Origin: Leptasterias polaris
Lineage: Eukaryota > Echinodermata > Asteroidea > Forcipulatida > Asteriidae
Length of the DNA stretch: 64,000 bases
Direction: 5' to 3'
Assembly: GCA_037783415.1 (NCBI GenBank)
Contig: JAZGTN010000002.1
Coordinates: 4,216,001-4,280,000, forward strand
Shown here: positions 37,001 through 48,600 of the stretch, in pieces
How positions within the stretch are numbered: the stretch's first letter is position 1
How the letters are laid out: each line of letters opens with the position of its first letter
Translations under genes and position numbers: made by a program
Notes under the pieces: model-generated
The model's input: only the letters and a program-made list of their open reading frames with translations
The model's database searches: none
What the model was told of the DNA's origin: nothing

Positions 37001-40000
37001 GTTTGTTTTTTACCTTCATATGATTTGAATTTGTTCGACATCGATGTGCTGTGACCTGGAAACTGGACCACTTGAATAGATACAAAAATGGGGAAACTGG
37101 CTAACCCAAGTATTCAGTACCCTGCTTGCTGAGCAGGGTAGTGGAGGCAGACCTGAATCAATGTCTGTTTTTGTTTGTTTGTTTCTTGGGGTTACTTACT
37201 TACTTTTTGCTTACTTTTTTATTTGCTTGCTTAGGTTTATTTATTTATTTGTTCATTGTATTTTCTTTATTGACCTTGTTATTTATTTTATACTCATTTC
37301 AATAACTTAAAATGTTTGTTTTTTGTTATTTGCCCTTTAAGTAGATTTAACTTGAAGCACATTTAACATAAATGAGGGGGTTCGCACTCGACAAGCTTGC
37401 TTCTTGCAAATCCCCTCCACATCTTTGTTTAGTCTTATCTACTTGTTTATGTAATTAAAAAATGTACCTCTGCTTCTTATTTTTTGCATTGATGTGGAAA
37501 TAAAATGAATGAATGAATGAAATGATGTGTGAAGTTCTGCAAAAAATATTGCAACTTACTGAGATATTAAACCATTATTATGAAAGAATTAAAACGAACA
37601 GACTTTATAATTGTATTTTAACAACTTAACATCGGGATATATATTTTTGTAATTTACCTGCGCAGTTAAATTTTCAGAACTTTTTGCATAAGTTATTTTT
37701 GAGAACACCGGTCACAATGAAACGCTGAATACAAAGTGAATACAACAAATGTTATCATAAAATGCACCAGGATTTTTGGTTTTCTTTTGAGAAAATGTTG
37801 AATGTCTTTCACTGTGAATCAGACAACCCTTAGCCACATGCCACGGCCAATAACAATAATCAGCCATGGTATGCTGGAATCCCGGACTTACCTCCCATAT
37901 GCCGAATACAATTATAAAACAATAGTGACAGCCTATCGATTTCTCAGGTAATCGACGCTTGTACATCAAAAGGACAATAATAATAATAAGAATGCAGAGT
38001 TGTTATAAAGCGCACATATCCTAGACACTGGATCAAGGCGCTGAACAAATAAAGATTCAACAATAAACAAATTAATGAGCTCCGAACAGTTCAGTCTTCA
38101 ACAGTTTCTTGAAATCCATCATTGAGTCAGACTGACGGACTTTTTTGTTCCATAGGTGGGGACCGCTATAAACAAAGCAATGTGTATCATTGCTTGAAGT
38201 CCAATTTTACGGCCAAGAACTCAACCAGAATGAAGAAATGTATTGCTTTGATATTTTGATATTTGTCCAGGGTTTATCGCAGAGACAACATCACCCTTGC
38301 TGACTTATGCAAGAGATGTTAACGTCCACTTTGCAAACAAAAAGTGTCAAGAGCTCATCGTGGAAGCCCGTCAGCTGATGAAGAGGGAGTTGCACAACAC
38401 GAAGCGTGTCGGCTCCAATAAGGCTGTGTCGAACAAAAACATCAAGGAGCAAAAAGACACTACAGCTGAGGTTAAGGATCCGCAAGATACAAAGGTAGGC
38501 ACTATTGACTAATTTCACGCGCCTATCCTGTCAAAATATACGCCAAGGAAATTACATCAAAAATGACAGAAAAGGCAGACGCGTTATGCGGAGTGTGTGT
38601 TTCGCATTGTGAAAGGGGTCAATAGATAATTGGTTTCTGACAAAACCTATTTAAGTTTTGGATGTGGCAGGTTTGATCTTTTGAATCTCGATATGGGACA
38701 TTGTGTGCCCCCCCCCCCCCTCCCAATTGTGTGCTTACAATCTCAGGAATCCTTTAGAGGATTTAGGGGTTTGCTTTTATACAATGGGGGAAAAAAATAT
38801 GTTAAAGTATAGGAACATTAGGGGATACCCTCTGCTCCATGTCGGGCTAGATATAGGTTTGATTGTACTTTTTTCCCCCTTCTTTTTTATTCATTTTTTT
38901 AATTTTTTATTTCAGGACAAGAATCATGTGAGTGAAGGAATCTTTGCACTGCCTGAGTGTGCAGTCAGTGAGAGTACAGAAGGTCTGGTCAATCTAGCTT
39001 ACCAGACACTGCAAGAAGCTTCAAGTAATACACCACAATGGTAAGTATGGTTGATTTGTTGACGTCTCTCAAAATCAGACGTTTAACCTCTCAGCTCGGT
39101 TTTCTTCCTTTTTTGCAAAGCTAAATTGCAAGTCTTTTTTAAATCAAATTTTAGATCAAATGTATGGAGTTAGGGGCTAGAAAAGTCATTGTTGATGTAG
39201 TTGTCTTTTTTTGTCACAAAATCAGTTACTTGGATATCAGATACTGGCTGCTTGACAGGCACAGAGAATTTAAGAGGAAGGGAAAAGTCCAATTAAGTTT
39301 TGTGATGTACTCATTTTCCAATAGATAGAGTCCTCATGTGAGTGGGGGAAAAAATTACAAATCTCTATCCACTTGTTAAAATAGTTTAAATTGCTGTATT
39401 TGATAACCTTCCGTAGCAAAATTTGTCAACATCCAAAACATCCGATGACATTGTTTTGAGAAAAGTGTTAAGTTCTGTTTAATATCAAATGTTTGTGTAT
39501 TTAACACAGTGCCATCCAGTTATTCTACACTGTCAGGAACATGTTTGAAGTTTTCTGTGACGTCGTCCCAACTTACCACAGAGAAAATCTTGTGAGTACA
39601 AATGGCTGAAAGTTTTAATAAACGGGTATCTTCGAGCCTACAGGTCATCAGTGCAAAAAACGATGTATCTTGGTCGGTACTTATTTCATGTGTGCAGCCA
39701 GGCTTTTTTAAGCCAGATACGTTTTGACAATTTCAAATTCGCATGTAACATAAGTGCTATATTAGAAGATACAACAACTTTTCACTGACACGACGATATA
39801 AAATTGATTTTAAAGGGATTGGTCTATACAAATAACTTTTGTTCGCCGGCCGTATTTTTTGAGAAAATAGAATTAGCTGTTGCAAACTGCTTACCAACCA
39901 AAAGGACCTGTAGTATAAATGCAAAAAGTTAGTTAGTGGCCTGACGTTTCGACCCAAGCAGAGTCTTTCTCGAAGGCTAAATTTGTATGTAACTTTTTTG

Positions 40001-43000
40001 TATCACAGCGAAAGCTTCCACAGGTGTCCGCTCTCCACCACAACAACTGCATGTATATATCCCACCACCTGATGACGCTAGGGCATCAGTATCGCCATAC
40101 GTTACCCTCCCCGCTGTGTGATGGCGCCTCTACCTTTGTGGACCTCATACCAGTCTTCAGGAAGTTGGCGTCAGAGTGCTTCCTGGCTCAAATGGTAACG
40201 AGTAGTTCCAAAACGTCTTTGGTCTTGCTTTTATGTCTGTAAAAAGATTGTGTGCAAATTAGTATCAGCAGTAGCTATGGCCCGAACACTGAAAACCCAT
40301 TCCACAAAGTGCCCCCTGGTGGGATTCGAACCGTGGTCCTAGAGGTGGAAGGTGTGGAAAGATACCACTACACCAACCCAACATTAAGGCCTTATCCAAA
40401 CTCGCGGCTACAGCTACGGCTAGATTTCCACATCATCATGCGTTGAAGTATAGGACGTCCTTAGCAACACCCTTAGCAACAGCCGTAACTGTAGCTGCCA
40501 ATAGATAGTTCCCAGTAGACGCCATCTTTACGGGCAAATCGCATTTTGGCTTGCAGGCACGCCAAGCGCTCAAATTATTAACGCAGCCGCGTCGTTCACT
40601 AACCAATCATGCAATGAGTTTTGTGAAATGTGCGCGTGCTGCACGCCGTTCTCACGCGTAACGCATGACTGTGTGTTCCAAATTGCCCGTAAAGATGGCC
40701 GATTTACGTCATACTGCAACCTATCTATTCGGATTCGGCCTCATTTTAATGTAACCAAAGTGACCAGGGAAGGAAAAAACTGTCATTGTCGGTTTGTGTT
40801 TTATGGGAATAATATCAAAATGGCTATAGTTTGATAATTGTCTTAACTGACAACTACTCTACTGGTAAGTTCAGATTGGAAAACAAATTTGACCCATATT
40901 TTTAAGAGTTTCTGGGGTTTTTTTTGTATTCATACATTTGAAAAGATTCTAAACGTTGGATGAGAACATTTGTAAGTTATTGTCAACAAGTTTACATAGT
41001 GGAGAGCAAGTGGTAGAATTAGAGAAAACAGTTTTTGACGATTTTTGGAATATTAAAGAACATACCATTTTGGGGTTTTGGTATCTCTTAAAAGAACTTA
41101 ATTATGGTGGGGGACCCTAGTCTCCCGGCAACTTTTAGTGCAACAAACTATCAACCGTGGTATCATTTGACTTTGTTTATTGCAGAGAACTCAGCGAGAC
41201 CAGTTATTGGTGAGTTTGTCGGGAGCTGGGGGCTTCAATCAGGTATCAACGGACGAAAACTTCATCGATTGTGAGAAAGCTATCAAACAGGTAAAGTTTC
41301 TGTCATAGGACAAGCTCTTGAACGATGAGATATTGGTAAAAATTACACTCAAATGGAAGTACCATGAAAGTACATGTAAATGAGCATTGATGCAAAGATT
41401 TATCCTTGTCTAGGTTCTGCATCAGTTGGGTCATCTTCAACGGGTGTGGCTAAACATTCTACCCAGTAACATCTACACTAAGGCCATGTCAACTCTGATC
41501 AACACTGTACTTGTACAGGCTGTGGAGAAAGTAACACTACTTGAGGTAAGGGGTTGTCTTCCAATTCACAATATTCCAAAGAAATAGAACTCAGAGAATG
41601 CTGTATCTGCTTTGAGGCAAAAGCACTCCGCACTAATGACGTCACTTTTGCTCAAAATACCCAGCTGCCAGACAAACATTCCACTACTTACGCGATCATC
41701 CCATCATCGACACGCAAAACCACACTAGTAGTACAGTCAGTACGCGATCATCCCATCATCGACACGCAAAACCACACTAGTAGTACAGTCAGTACGCGAT
41801 CATCACATTATCGACACGCAAAACCACACTAGTAGTACAGTCAGTACGCGATCATCCCATCATCGACACGCAAAACCACACTAGTAGTACAGTCAGTACG
41901 CGATCATCCCATCATCGACACGCAAAACCACACTAGTAGTACAGTCAGTACATGATCATCGACATGCAAAACCACACTAGTAGTACAGTCAGTACGCAAG
42001 AGTAAATATAGAACTCGGACATGCACGCGTATAATAGTGAAACTTGAAACGTGTTGTCTGAGATCCAAGAACTTAGCATTAGTGCAGAGTGTTAATCGTG
42101 GACACAGCTTTTTTACCTGTATGGCAAATGTTGCTGTTCTGTTGGTTTATCAGATGTAACAAATAGATCACACCAGTCTTTTTTATTTAAAATGACTAAT
42201 GGGCTCTTCTCAGGACCAACACCTCTGCTTAAGAGGTTAACATGATGTACTCAAAAGAACTCTCAATAGACCTTATGCATATGATGTCATTTGAGTAGGG
42301 CGCCCTCACCTAGAGGTCAAAAGGAAGATGTTCATTGGCCAGTCCTGTGCGCCGCGCGTACAAATCAGCGCGTTTGCATTGTTTCATCATCAGTTTACCT
42401 CTAAGATGGCGGCTTGGTGACGTCAATGCATAAGAGATCTTGTTACGGCATGTTTTTAATTTTTTTTATCAGGATATATCTGCTGATGATGCTCATCAGT
42501 TGTACTCCTTATTCTTGGGACTTCAAGAGAAAATCCCGGACCTGATCAAGCCAGAAGATGCGGAGGTAAGACATTAGACATAAGACACTTTATTCATCTC
42601 CAAAACGAAGGAATCACAGTGCTCGCACAAAAGATCAGTTAGTTAAAAAGTTACAAAATGGCAGATTGCACATGAAACAATGCAGGAGGATTAAAAAAAC
42701 ATATGTATCCACACCCAGAGCTGTGTATTGAGAGAGTTGCAACATGGAGGGACCAGTTTTCTTTGGTCACGTGGTTGCTGGCACCGTTTTCGGTCCAAAT
42801 GCAGCACAACCCAATTTTGTGTACACAAAATGACTTCTAGTCGCAAGTTATCGCAACTCTCTTAATACAGCTCTGTCCACACCCAGTCTAGCCATTTAGA
42901 CAAATATATGCTAAGTTTATGTTTATGAAGAACCAGCGTTCATCTTTTATACATCACATTGAAGACGTGATACCCATTGGGACAATAGAGTAAAGATGAC

Positions 43001-43820
43001 AGTTAGTGCAAGCAGCCGGCTGTCTCTACCACTTCTCAGAATGACGTAGCCGATAAGTTCACAGTGAAGCGGTTGGCTATTGTTGTCCAAAATATGACTC
43101 ACCCACTCCCGGTAAAGAGAGTCTAAAACTCAGTACAATGTTTCTTTTGATGCAAGTCTTACTGGTGACTTATCAATGTCAAGTTAATTAGTCTAGGAAG
43201 TTTACAAGGCAACTGAAAACTTACTTAAAAGACTTCTTTTCTTCCTAAGGAACCGATTGTTGTACAGAGCACCGTGGACCACTGGACAACATTTACAGAG
43301 CTGCAGTTCATCCTTGAAGCAAGCATGCAAGATATCGTAGACAGATGGGCAGAGGGAAAGGTAGGCATCAATAGACTGTGCAAGCCTTGGGTGTACTTTG
43401 AACATCCGGGACTAAGTTGGTCCCAACCATTCTGAGTTTTACATGTGCGCGATTATTTTCTTCGAATACTTTAGTTTAATGTAGTGTATGGCTGTAAAAT
43501 ATATTTACTTATTGGGAAAGTAAAATTTTGCCATGAAATATATAAAAGTAAAATAAATTTAACAAATCAACAAAGAAAACCTGAGAATAAGAATTGACCT
43601 CTGCTTCCAGTTACTTGTAAACAATTAAGTTTTAATTTTGTTTCAATGTGTAAATTAAGACAAATTAATTGAGTTTCCGAAGCTAAAGATATGACAACAT
43701 TGTATTTAATTTCAGGGCCCTCTTGCCATGGTGTTCAACGCTAGTGAGATAAAGAGTCTGATCCGAGCTATCTTCCAGAATACAGACAGGAGGGCTGCAG
43801 CTCTAGCCAAGATCAGATGA
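25066..43820 (+). CDS. ZW10: ZW10 kinetochore / ER-tethering protein, complete
   Basis: Shared subunit of the mitotic RZZ complex (ROD-Zwilch-ZW10; checkpoint and dynein recruitment) and the interphase NRZ tether (NAG-RINT1-ZW10; Golgi-to-ER traffic). Coding exons: 25066-25105, 27522-27718, 28844-28951, 30334-30414, 31344-31409, 32604-32739, 33629-33706, 34016-34095, 34558-34735, 36202-36281, 36910-36973, 38271-38494, 38916-39040, 39510-39591, 40009-40194, 41186-41290, 41414-41545, 42473-42565, 43250-43360, 43716-43820. Total 2271 nt, 756 aa plus stop (human 779), with every phase consistent. Markers: [122 protein letters not shown]. The N-terminal third is coiled-coil-like. Exon 4 is ended at 30414 because reading on would add residues with no counterpart in the family. 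Introns 1, 5, 6, 9 and 17 carry large repeats. Confidence 0.96.
25563..25830. mobile_element. Half copy of the TAGACCCAGTAACTGGGG foldback element
   Basis: Shares one terminus (TAGACCCAGTAACTGGGG) and an inner block (AATGCCT...TAGCTT.AAAACCGCCTAC) with the complete element at 62168-62683. The other terminus is missing. ZW10 intron 1. Confidence 0.65.
26141..27431 (+). mobile_element. Deleted LTR retrotransposon in ZW10 intron 1
   Basis: The complete 352-bp 3' LTR (27080-27431) runs from TGTAACGG to CGTTACA, with a TATAAATA box near 27168 and an AATAAA near 27328. A polypurine tract AAGGAGGGGG (27067-27076) precedes it. The 5' end (26141-26214) matches only the first 74 bp of the LTR, then jumps to internal sequence. 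The 4-bp TTAT flanks both outer ends. The internal frame encodes a DRGSAGT-like repeat (26240-26520) and no RT, so it is non-autonomous. Ty3/gypsy-type affinity is inferred. Confidence 0.75.
27735..27945. mobile_element. Uninterrupted copy of the 22701-23415 repeat
   Basis: Contains AGCAGGACCAGTCAGCTTTT and CCGGACCACTTGGAGAGAAT without the 495-bp insert. ZW10 intron 2, starting 16 bp after exon 2. Confidence 0.65.
28995..29335 (-). mobile_element. LINE 3' fragment
   Basis: On the minus strand it encodes [17 protein letters not shown] and [10 protein letters not shown], the usual RT C-terminus of the CR1/L2 group. A 3'UTR and a TTATT-rich tail follow. ZW10 intron 3. Confidence 0.75.
29455..30135. 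mobile_element. Large foldback element with GAAACGTTGAG motifs
   Basis: Outer inverted sequences GTTTGCAGAGACACCATGTAC ... GTACATGGTGTCTCC (20-base core), then AGAACCGGTGGTTTGACA / TGTCAAACCACTGGTTCT. Three copies of a hairpin next to GAAAC (29545-29585, 29693-29735, 30030-30070). A smaller relative lies at 48366-48600. ZW10 intron 3. Confidence 0.7.
30495..30723 (-). mobile_element. tRNA-derived SINE, third family (reference copy)
   Basis: On the minus strand a tRNA-like head with GGTTCGAATCTCACC, followed by a body shared with 10283-10440, 18196-18375 and 40260-40390. It begins 81 bp after ZW10 exon 4. Confidence 0.7.
31732..32392. mobile_element. 661-bp hAT-like nonautonomous element
   Basis: Perfect 12-bp TIRs CAGGCATGTGAG / CTCACATGCCTG. 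Subterminal CCGCGTTTTT repeats occur in both arms. CAGG...CCTG termini fit hAT, but I could not confirm an 8-bp TSD. ZW10 intron 5. Confidence 0.65.
32776..33371. repeat. 21-bp minisatellite in ZW10 intron 6
   Basis: About 28 copies of a unit near CCCCTCATCTGTGAGGCTCCA. A higher-order block (TCTTCCGTGAGGGTCAACCC to the CATTCATGAGAG variant) repeats after roughly 187 bp (33079 and 33266). Since 21 is divisible by 3, long open frames arise on both strands; they are artefacts of periodicity. Confidence 0.9.
34920..35751. mobile_element. 832-bp piggyBac-like nonautonomous element
   Basis: TTAA on both sides (34916-34919, 35752-35755) and termini CCCTTTAG / CTAAAGGG. A subterminal inverted repeat CATTTACTCACTG / CAGTGAGTAAATG is also present. 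No transposase frame. It is a different family from 712-1218. ZW10 intron 9. Confidence 0.8.
36487..36570 (+). mobile_element. SINE head fragment
   Basis: Carries CTCAAGCTCTGGTGTTTCTG and a degraded B box ending GTCATGACAC; relative of 13926-14290. ZW10 intron 10. Confidence 0.5.
37085..37528 (+). mobile_element. LINE 3' end with AATG tail
   Basis: AT-rich 3' region with TTTATTTATTTATTTG and a terminal GTGGAAATAAAATGAATGAA repeat, as at the 3' ends of several LINE groups. No RT frame survives. ZW10 intron 11. Confidence 0.5.
37979..38230 (-). mobile_element. LINE RT C-terminal relic
   Basis: Minus strand encodes [20 protein letters not shown] then a stop, followed by AAAGCGC-type tail text and a TTATT repeat. 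ZW10 intron 11, ending about 40 bp before exon 12. Confidence 0.65.
40260..40390 (-). mobile_element. tRNA-derived SINE fragment, third family
   Basis: Minus-strand B box GGTTCGAATCCCACC and the adjoining head; body truncated. ZW10 intron 15. Confidence 0.6.
41689..41996 (+). repeat. 52-bp tandem repeat in ZW10 intron 17
   Basis: Units start at 41689, 41741, 41793, 41845, 41897 and 41949. Each reads TACGCGATCATCCCATCATC, then CACACTAGTAGTACAGTCAG. Units are nearly identical except the last, which has a short deletion. No spacers, so not CRISPR-like. Confidence 0.9.
42266..42440. mobile_element. Second copy of the ATAGACCTTATGCAT MITE
   Basis: Reverse-oriented relative to 4020-4194, with one terminus degraded. 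It ends only about 33 bp before ZW10 exon 18. Confidence 0.75.
42723..42870. mobile_element. MITE with TATTGAGAGAGTT termini, copy B
   Basis: Reverse-oriented relative of 16389-16576, in ZW10 intron 18. Termini GTATTGAGAGAGTTGCAAC ... GCAACTCTCTTAATAC. Confidence 0.7.
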
Positions 43821-44195
43821 GACTAATACAAGTCTAGGATTTGTGTTTGCGCATACATCACATCAGCATGATGTTGGGCATCTTCCAGAGTACAGCGCAG
43901 CATTAGCCAAGACCAGAAAAGACTAATACAAGTCTATGATTTGTGTTTGCGCATACATCAGCAATTCTAAAAACCAAGTCTGCTGTTGGGAATAGTCCAG
44001 AAAACAGCTAGGACCGCACTACAGCATTAGCCAAGATCAGAAAAGACTAGTACAAGTTTGTGTTTGTGCATACATCACAGCATGATGTTGTGCATCATCC
44101 AGAATACAGCTAGGAGAACTGCACAGCATTAGCTTAGATCAGAAAAGACTCACACAAGTCTATAATCCATTGTTCGCATACATCTCTTCAACTGT
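43767..44195 (+). repeat. Tandem repeat built from the ZW10 terminal coding exon
   Basis: Four units start at 43767, 43878, 43990 and 44092. Unit 1 is the last 54 coding bases of ZW10 plus adjacent 3'UTR. Units 2-4 repeat CATCTTCCAGAATACAG-like, CATTAGCCAAGATCAGA and TTTGTGTTTGCGCATACATC with small indels. They lie in the 3'UTR and encode no intact copy. Confidence 0.9.
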
Positions 44196-44706
44196 ATAAT
44201 TTTTATTTTCAAAAATGATGAATACAGTTATTTCGCCCGGCCCAACTTGTCTCATCCAAGACTGCTGGGATGAGCTTGTACAAATTCTTGTTCAGGATGT
44301 AGTGGTGCATGATGGGACACGCTTGTACTGCTAATTGTCGCAATTTCCACAATCCTAGCATGGACACACATGATATGATAATGAAACAATTAATTAGCTC
44401 TCTTCTTTTTTAACCAAAGTTGCAAGAACAAAATTATTAATGTTACGATCGAGCCCTATTTTTAGTACAACCCAAAGAATGACAATAAGGATTTCCACTG
44501 GATCTACATTATTATTGATAAAGGTCAAATCTTTTGTAAACAGGAAGAGGTGACCGGGGTTAATGAGCAAGCAGAAGCAACAGCCCATCCCAGCACCTTT
44601 GGTTCAGGCGCTGGGACCGAACAAAGTCTGTTATGTGAAATTGTTTTGTTAGGCTGGTTTTTGCAGAGCAAGGCTTAACCATTTTTCAAGTAACTAGGAA
44701 CAAACA

Positions 44707-44712
44707 AATAAA
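44707..44712 (+). terminator. ZW10 candidate poly(A) signal
   Basis: AATAAA giving a ZW10 3'UTR of about 0.9 kb. It is the last plus-strand signal before the convergent GUCD1 3' end. Confidence 0.5.
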
Positions 44713-44733
44713 ATGTCTTATAAACTATGCATT

Positions 44734-44739
44734 TTTATT
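44734..44739 (-). terminator. GUCD1 candidate poly(A) signal
   Basis: AATAAA on the minus strand (TTTATT on plus), giving a GUCD1 3'UTR of about 0.9 kb and lying about 22 bp beyond the ZW10 signal. Confidence 0.45.
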
Positions 44740-45646
44740 ATCCAAAATCAGCAAATACATTCTGTACAATCACTTACAGTTATTTTCATTTACATTTCTA
44801 TAAAACAATTAATAAACTTTTTTTTTTCAACATACAAACAACACATTGTACAAATTATTGCTGGTGATTAATATGTCATTTGCTAAACTACCGGTTTAAA
44901 AATAAATTGAATTATCGACTCGCCATAATATTCAATTGTTAATTTATAAACTGGCTAGAAATTAAATCATATCAACCCAACCACGGTTATTTGATTTAAG
45001 ATTTAAGATAATCTTTGGTGCATACTTGTAGTTCCAAAACCACATGTGCGTTACGCTTTTAAATGCAGCATTTAAACTCCAGTAGGATATGGGATATGAC
45101 ACATAAAAAAACCTATGTATTCATTGCTCTTTTTCTTTGTATAAAATATTTATTTTTTTTTAAGTTAATGTACAAGCTCCTCAATCCACATATAAATAGT
45201 TTAAACAGTTGTTACAATTTGTCTCTAAAAAGGAATGAGGTACACATATGCATCGTCAACAAGTTATTGCTGGTTCAGATAAATATTGAGAAAAGAACGG
45301 AACACCATGGTTTTCACTCTTGAGGTTAAGTACGGAGAACTGTATTGGGCGCCCCCATGAGCCGATATGTAAACTTCCTGAGCTCAAGTGAACAGTCTCA
45401 TTCTTATCCAATAGTCAGGGATGTGATTTCCCGGAAACCTGGGTGTTTTTGTTGTATCCCCCCCAAAAAGATGAAGATAAAAACCATATAAAACGCCCCA
45501 GATTGCAGAAAGAATGTATATTAAAAGGCTTCGCGCTCACAAGCTTAGCCTATCACATCCCTGAATAGTGGAGGGGGCAGCTGGATTTATTTTTCCAGGG
45601 GTGGGTTGACTTCCCCTCTGCAGCCTAATAGATCTGTTCACTATTG

Positions 45647-48600
45647 CTATGACTTGTATACAAAGAGAATGTCTTCATCCGTACCATGTGATCTTCTTGC
45701 CTCGTCAAAATTACTGAAGGTGCAGCAACATAACTCTGAAAGGCAAAAACAATTAAGATGTGGGACAAACAAAAGCAAACTTTCAGTATGAGCGCAACTG
45801 TAAGACGGCCTCATTCGCACTTCACAAAATCAGCTCCATTAGAAAATATCTTGACCCCAAAATGACGGAAATTCTTGTTCATTCTTTAGTAATGTCCAGA
45901 ATTGACTCATGCAATAGCCTCCTTTTTGGATTACCGGATTAATAAACTGCAACGACTTCAAAATTCAGCTGCTAGACTAGTCACACGCAATCATATAACT
46001 CCCATTCTACAGAATCTTCATTGGCTCCCTGTTCAAGTTAGAATTAAGTTTAAAATTCTCCTCCTTACTTTTCAATGTTTACAAGGCACAGACCTAGTTC
46101 ACAAATATATTCCTTCTAGAAATTTACGTTCCAAGTCAGTCCCTTCTTGTCATTTCAAGTAGCTGCAGCTGAACTGTGGAGGCCAATTCAAAAGTCACGT
46201 CTATCAGTAATTTCCGTTGGTATCTTCTTGTTTTCTCATTCCTTTAAAGCGCTTAGGGACTTAACAGTGATATGCGCTATACAAAAACGGTTTATTATTA
46301 GGCAACTGCTCAATTGCTATTAGGACAAGTCTCAACAGTTGGAACATTCTAATTGGATTAGTATTCCATCAGGAATACATGGAGCATTCCATTGGAACAT
46401 TCAAAATGTCAATGCGTAATTCTCCCATGTAGGACTGTTCCCACAGTTTGGCACAATGTCGAGGTCCAGCAGAACCTTCTATAGTAGTGGCACCACATGA
46501 ACAATATTTTGTGGTTAGAGTGTGCCAAACTTTTCAAGGCGCTACCTAACAGAAATATTTTTTTATTTATCCTTTTCTTGGTTTTATAGATCAGGATTTG
46601 TTGATATTCTACTAACTCTCAAGTGATCTACCAAACACTTCGTGATCACTTGAGAATTTTTACTTTCTTACAACTTTACTTACTAATATGTATTCCGCCA
46701 TGAAATGTTCATGAGGTGAAACTAGTACCTTCTAACAGACAACTTAGATTCAAATTATTACAGAGCAAAGAAAATTTTCCCGTCTAGAGCTCTACTAGGG
46801 CTGGTAGTCGACTATTGCCGCCTAACCCCACTGCATTGTGACAGTCACAGTTAAGTACCCCTGGAACGAAGATATTGACAAAATAGGGAGACCAGTTGGT
46901 TGAGCACTGGCACGTTAATCTGGAGGTCGCAGGTTCAAGTCCCTTTTTCTTTGTTTAAGTTTGTCTAAAATCACTTGAATAATAATAATAATTTATTGAT
47001 TTATATTGCACCCATTCCATAAAATAACCAAAAGCAACAACAGCAAAAAAGACAACGATTAAAATAAATTAAAAAACTAAAAACTGGAAAAAAACACAAA
47101 ATAAGCACAATACAAAGACTAATGTATAGGGACTTTACAAGGTAGTAATTTTTTTTTTTTTACTTACCACTTTCAATTCCTGGATTCCTATACAGAAAGT
47201 GTTGTTTAGTCTTGTCGTAACCACACAGCACAATAAAATGCCCTTGTTGTAAAGAGAGAAATAATATTAATTCATTTATACTGCACAAACTCAAACTTCT
47301 CTCTTTCACAATAAATGTCCTGGGACAATGCATAGGACCTACAGTCTTACAGACAAAAGCTCAAAATGGGATAATCCTTACCTATATATCCAGTCTCTTT
47401 GGCATTGGTGAACAGCGTTAAACAATCTAACCCACAGCCCTGTAATGAACATAAAAACAAATGTGAACATTTTGTCTTTCCTCCATACTGGAAGATCAAA
47501 ACCAGTTATAAATAAAAAGGTCTTTGTTAATATGTTCTAGACCTTTAATACGCAGTTCTTATATAGCGCTTTATACTCCGGATGGGTGTCTCAGAAGCGC
47601 TCGGTATTTTTCCTACAAGGTATGTGGAGTTATGTGTTGAAGTACGAGACCTATTCCTTTGCATAGCACCATGTAATGGTTTACAAGGTGCTGTGGCGCA
47701 ATATGCAGCCAATCAAACCAGGAACACCGGGGCGAACCCCTTCTCTTTACGATAAGTGCACTGGGTTCTTTTACGTGCATTACACAACACACGGGACCTA
47801 CGGCTTAACGTCCCATCCGAAGGACATGGTCAAGTGTCTTGCATAAGGACACAAGTGTCAGGACTGGGATTCGAACCCACACTCTGCTGATCAGACAGAA
47901 ACACCAGAGCTTGTGTTCTTATCCGCTCGGTCACGACACGCCACAACAGACCTTTTTCCTGTTGTACAAATGTGGCATACAAGAATGGACAGGCTGCCAC
48001 CATTGTTGTCATTTTATTTTCGGCTCAATGGGAGGTAAGTATAAGATACCATGGCAGATTTTTGACTATGGCTTCTGGCCGAGGTTCTGTGAATCACAAT
48101 GAGTGCCTACTCAATTTTCTCACATGACAACATCAAATCTCAAAGCTAATTATGAGAACATTTATTGTCTTTCCTATGTCAAGTCAGGGTTTCATCGTGA
48201 CAACGATATTTTCAAAAGAAAACGATTACTGAAGCAGCTCCAAAAAGTTAAGAAAAATAATACTCAGGTGGGCAAAGAATTGTTTGTTAAATACAAACAT
48301 GAAGTGGTTAATGACCGAGTTAAAACAATACTTGCACACTATTTGTCACAAACATAGATGAGTAAGTAAGGTTTGCGGTGACACCACATAAGAAATCTCT
48401 TTTATGGGTATTTGTGGCTCTGAGAATTAAGCCGGTTGCTACTCAACGTTTCGATCAGTAAACTCTGATTGTCTTCTTTCTCCAGAAGACAGTCGAAGAA
48501 AACTGATCGAAATGTCGGAAAGACAACCGGCTCTTCTCAGAGCCACCACTACTCACAAAAGAGATTTCTTAAATGGTGTAACCACAAACCTTACTTACAT

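Noticed and set aside
41689..41996. CRISPR-like array
   Set aside because: Units abut without spacers, and the genome is eukaryotic.
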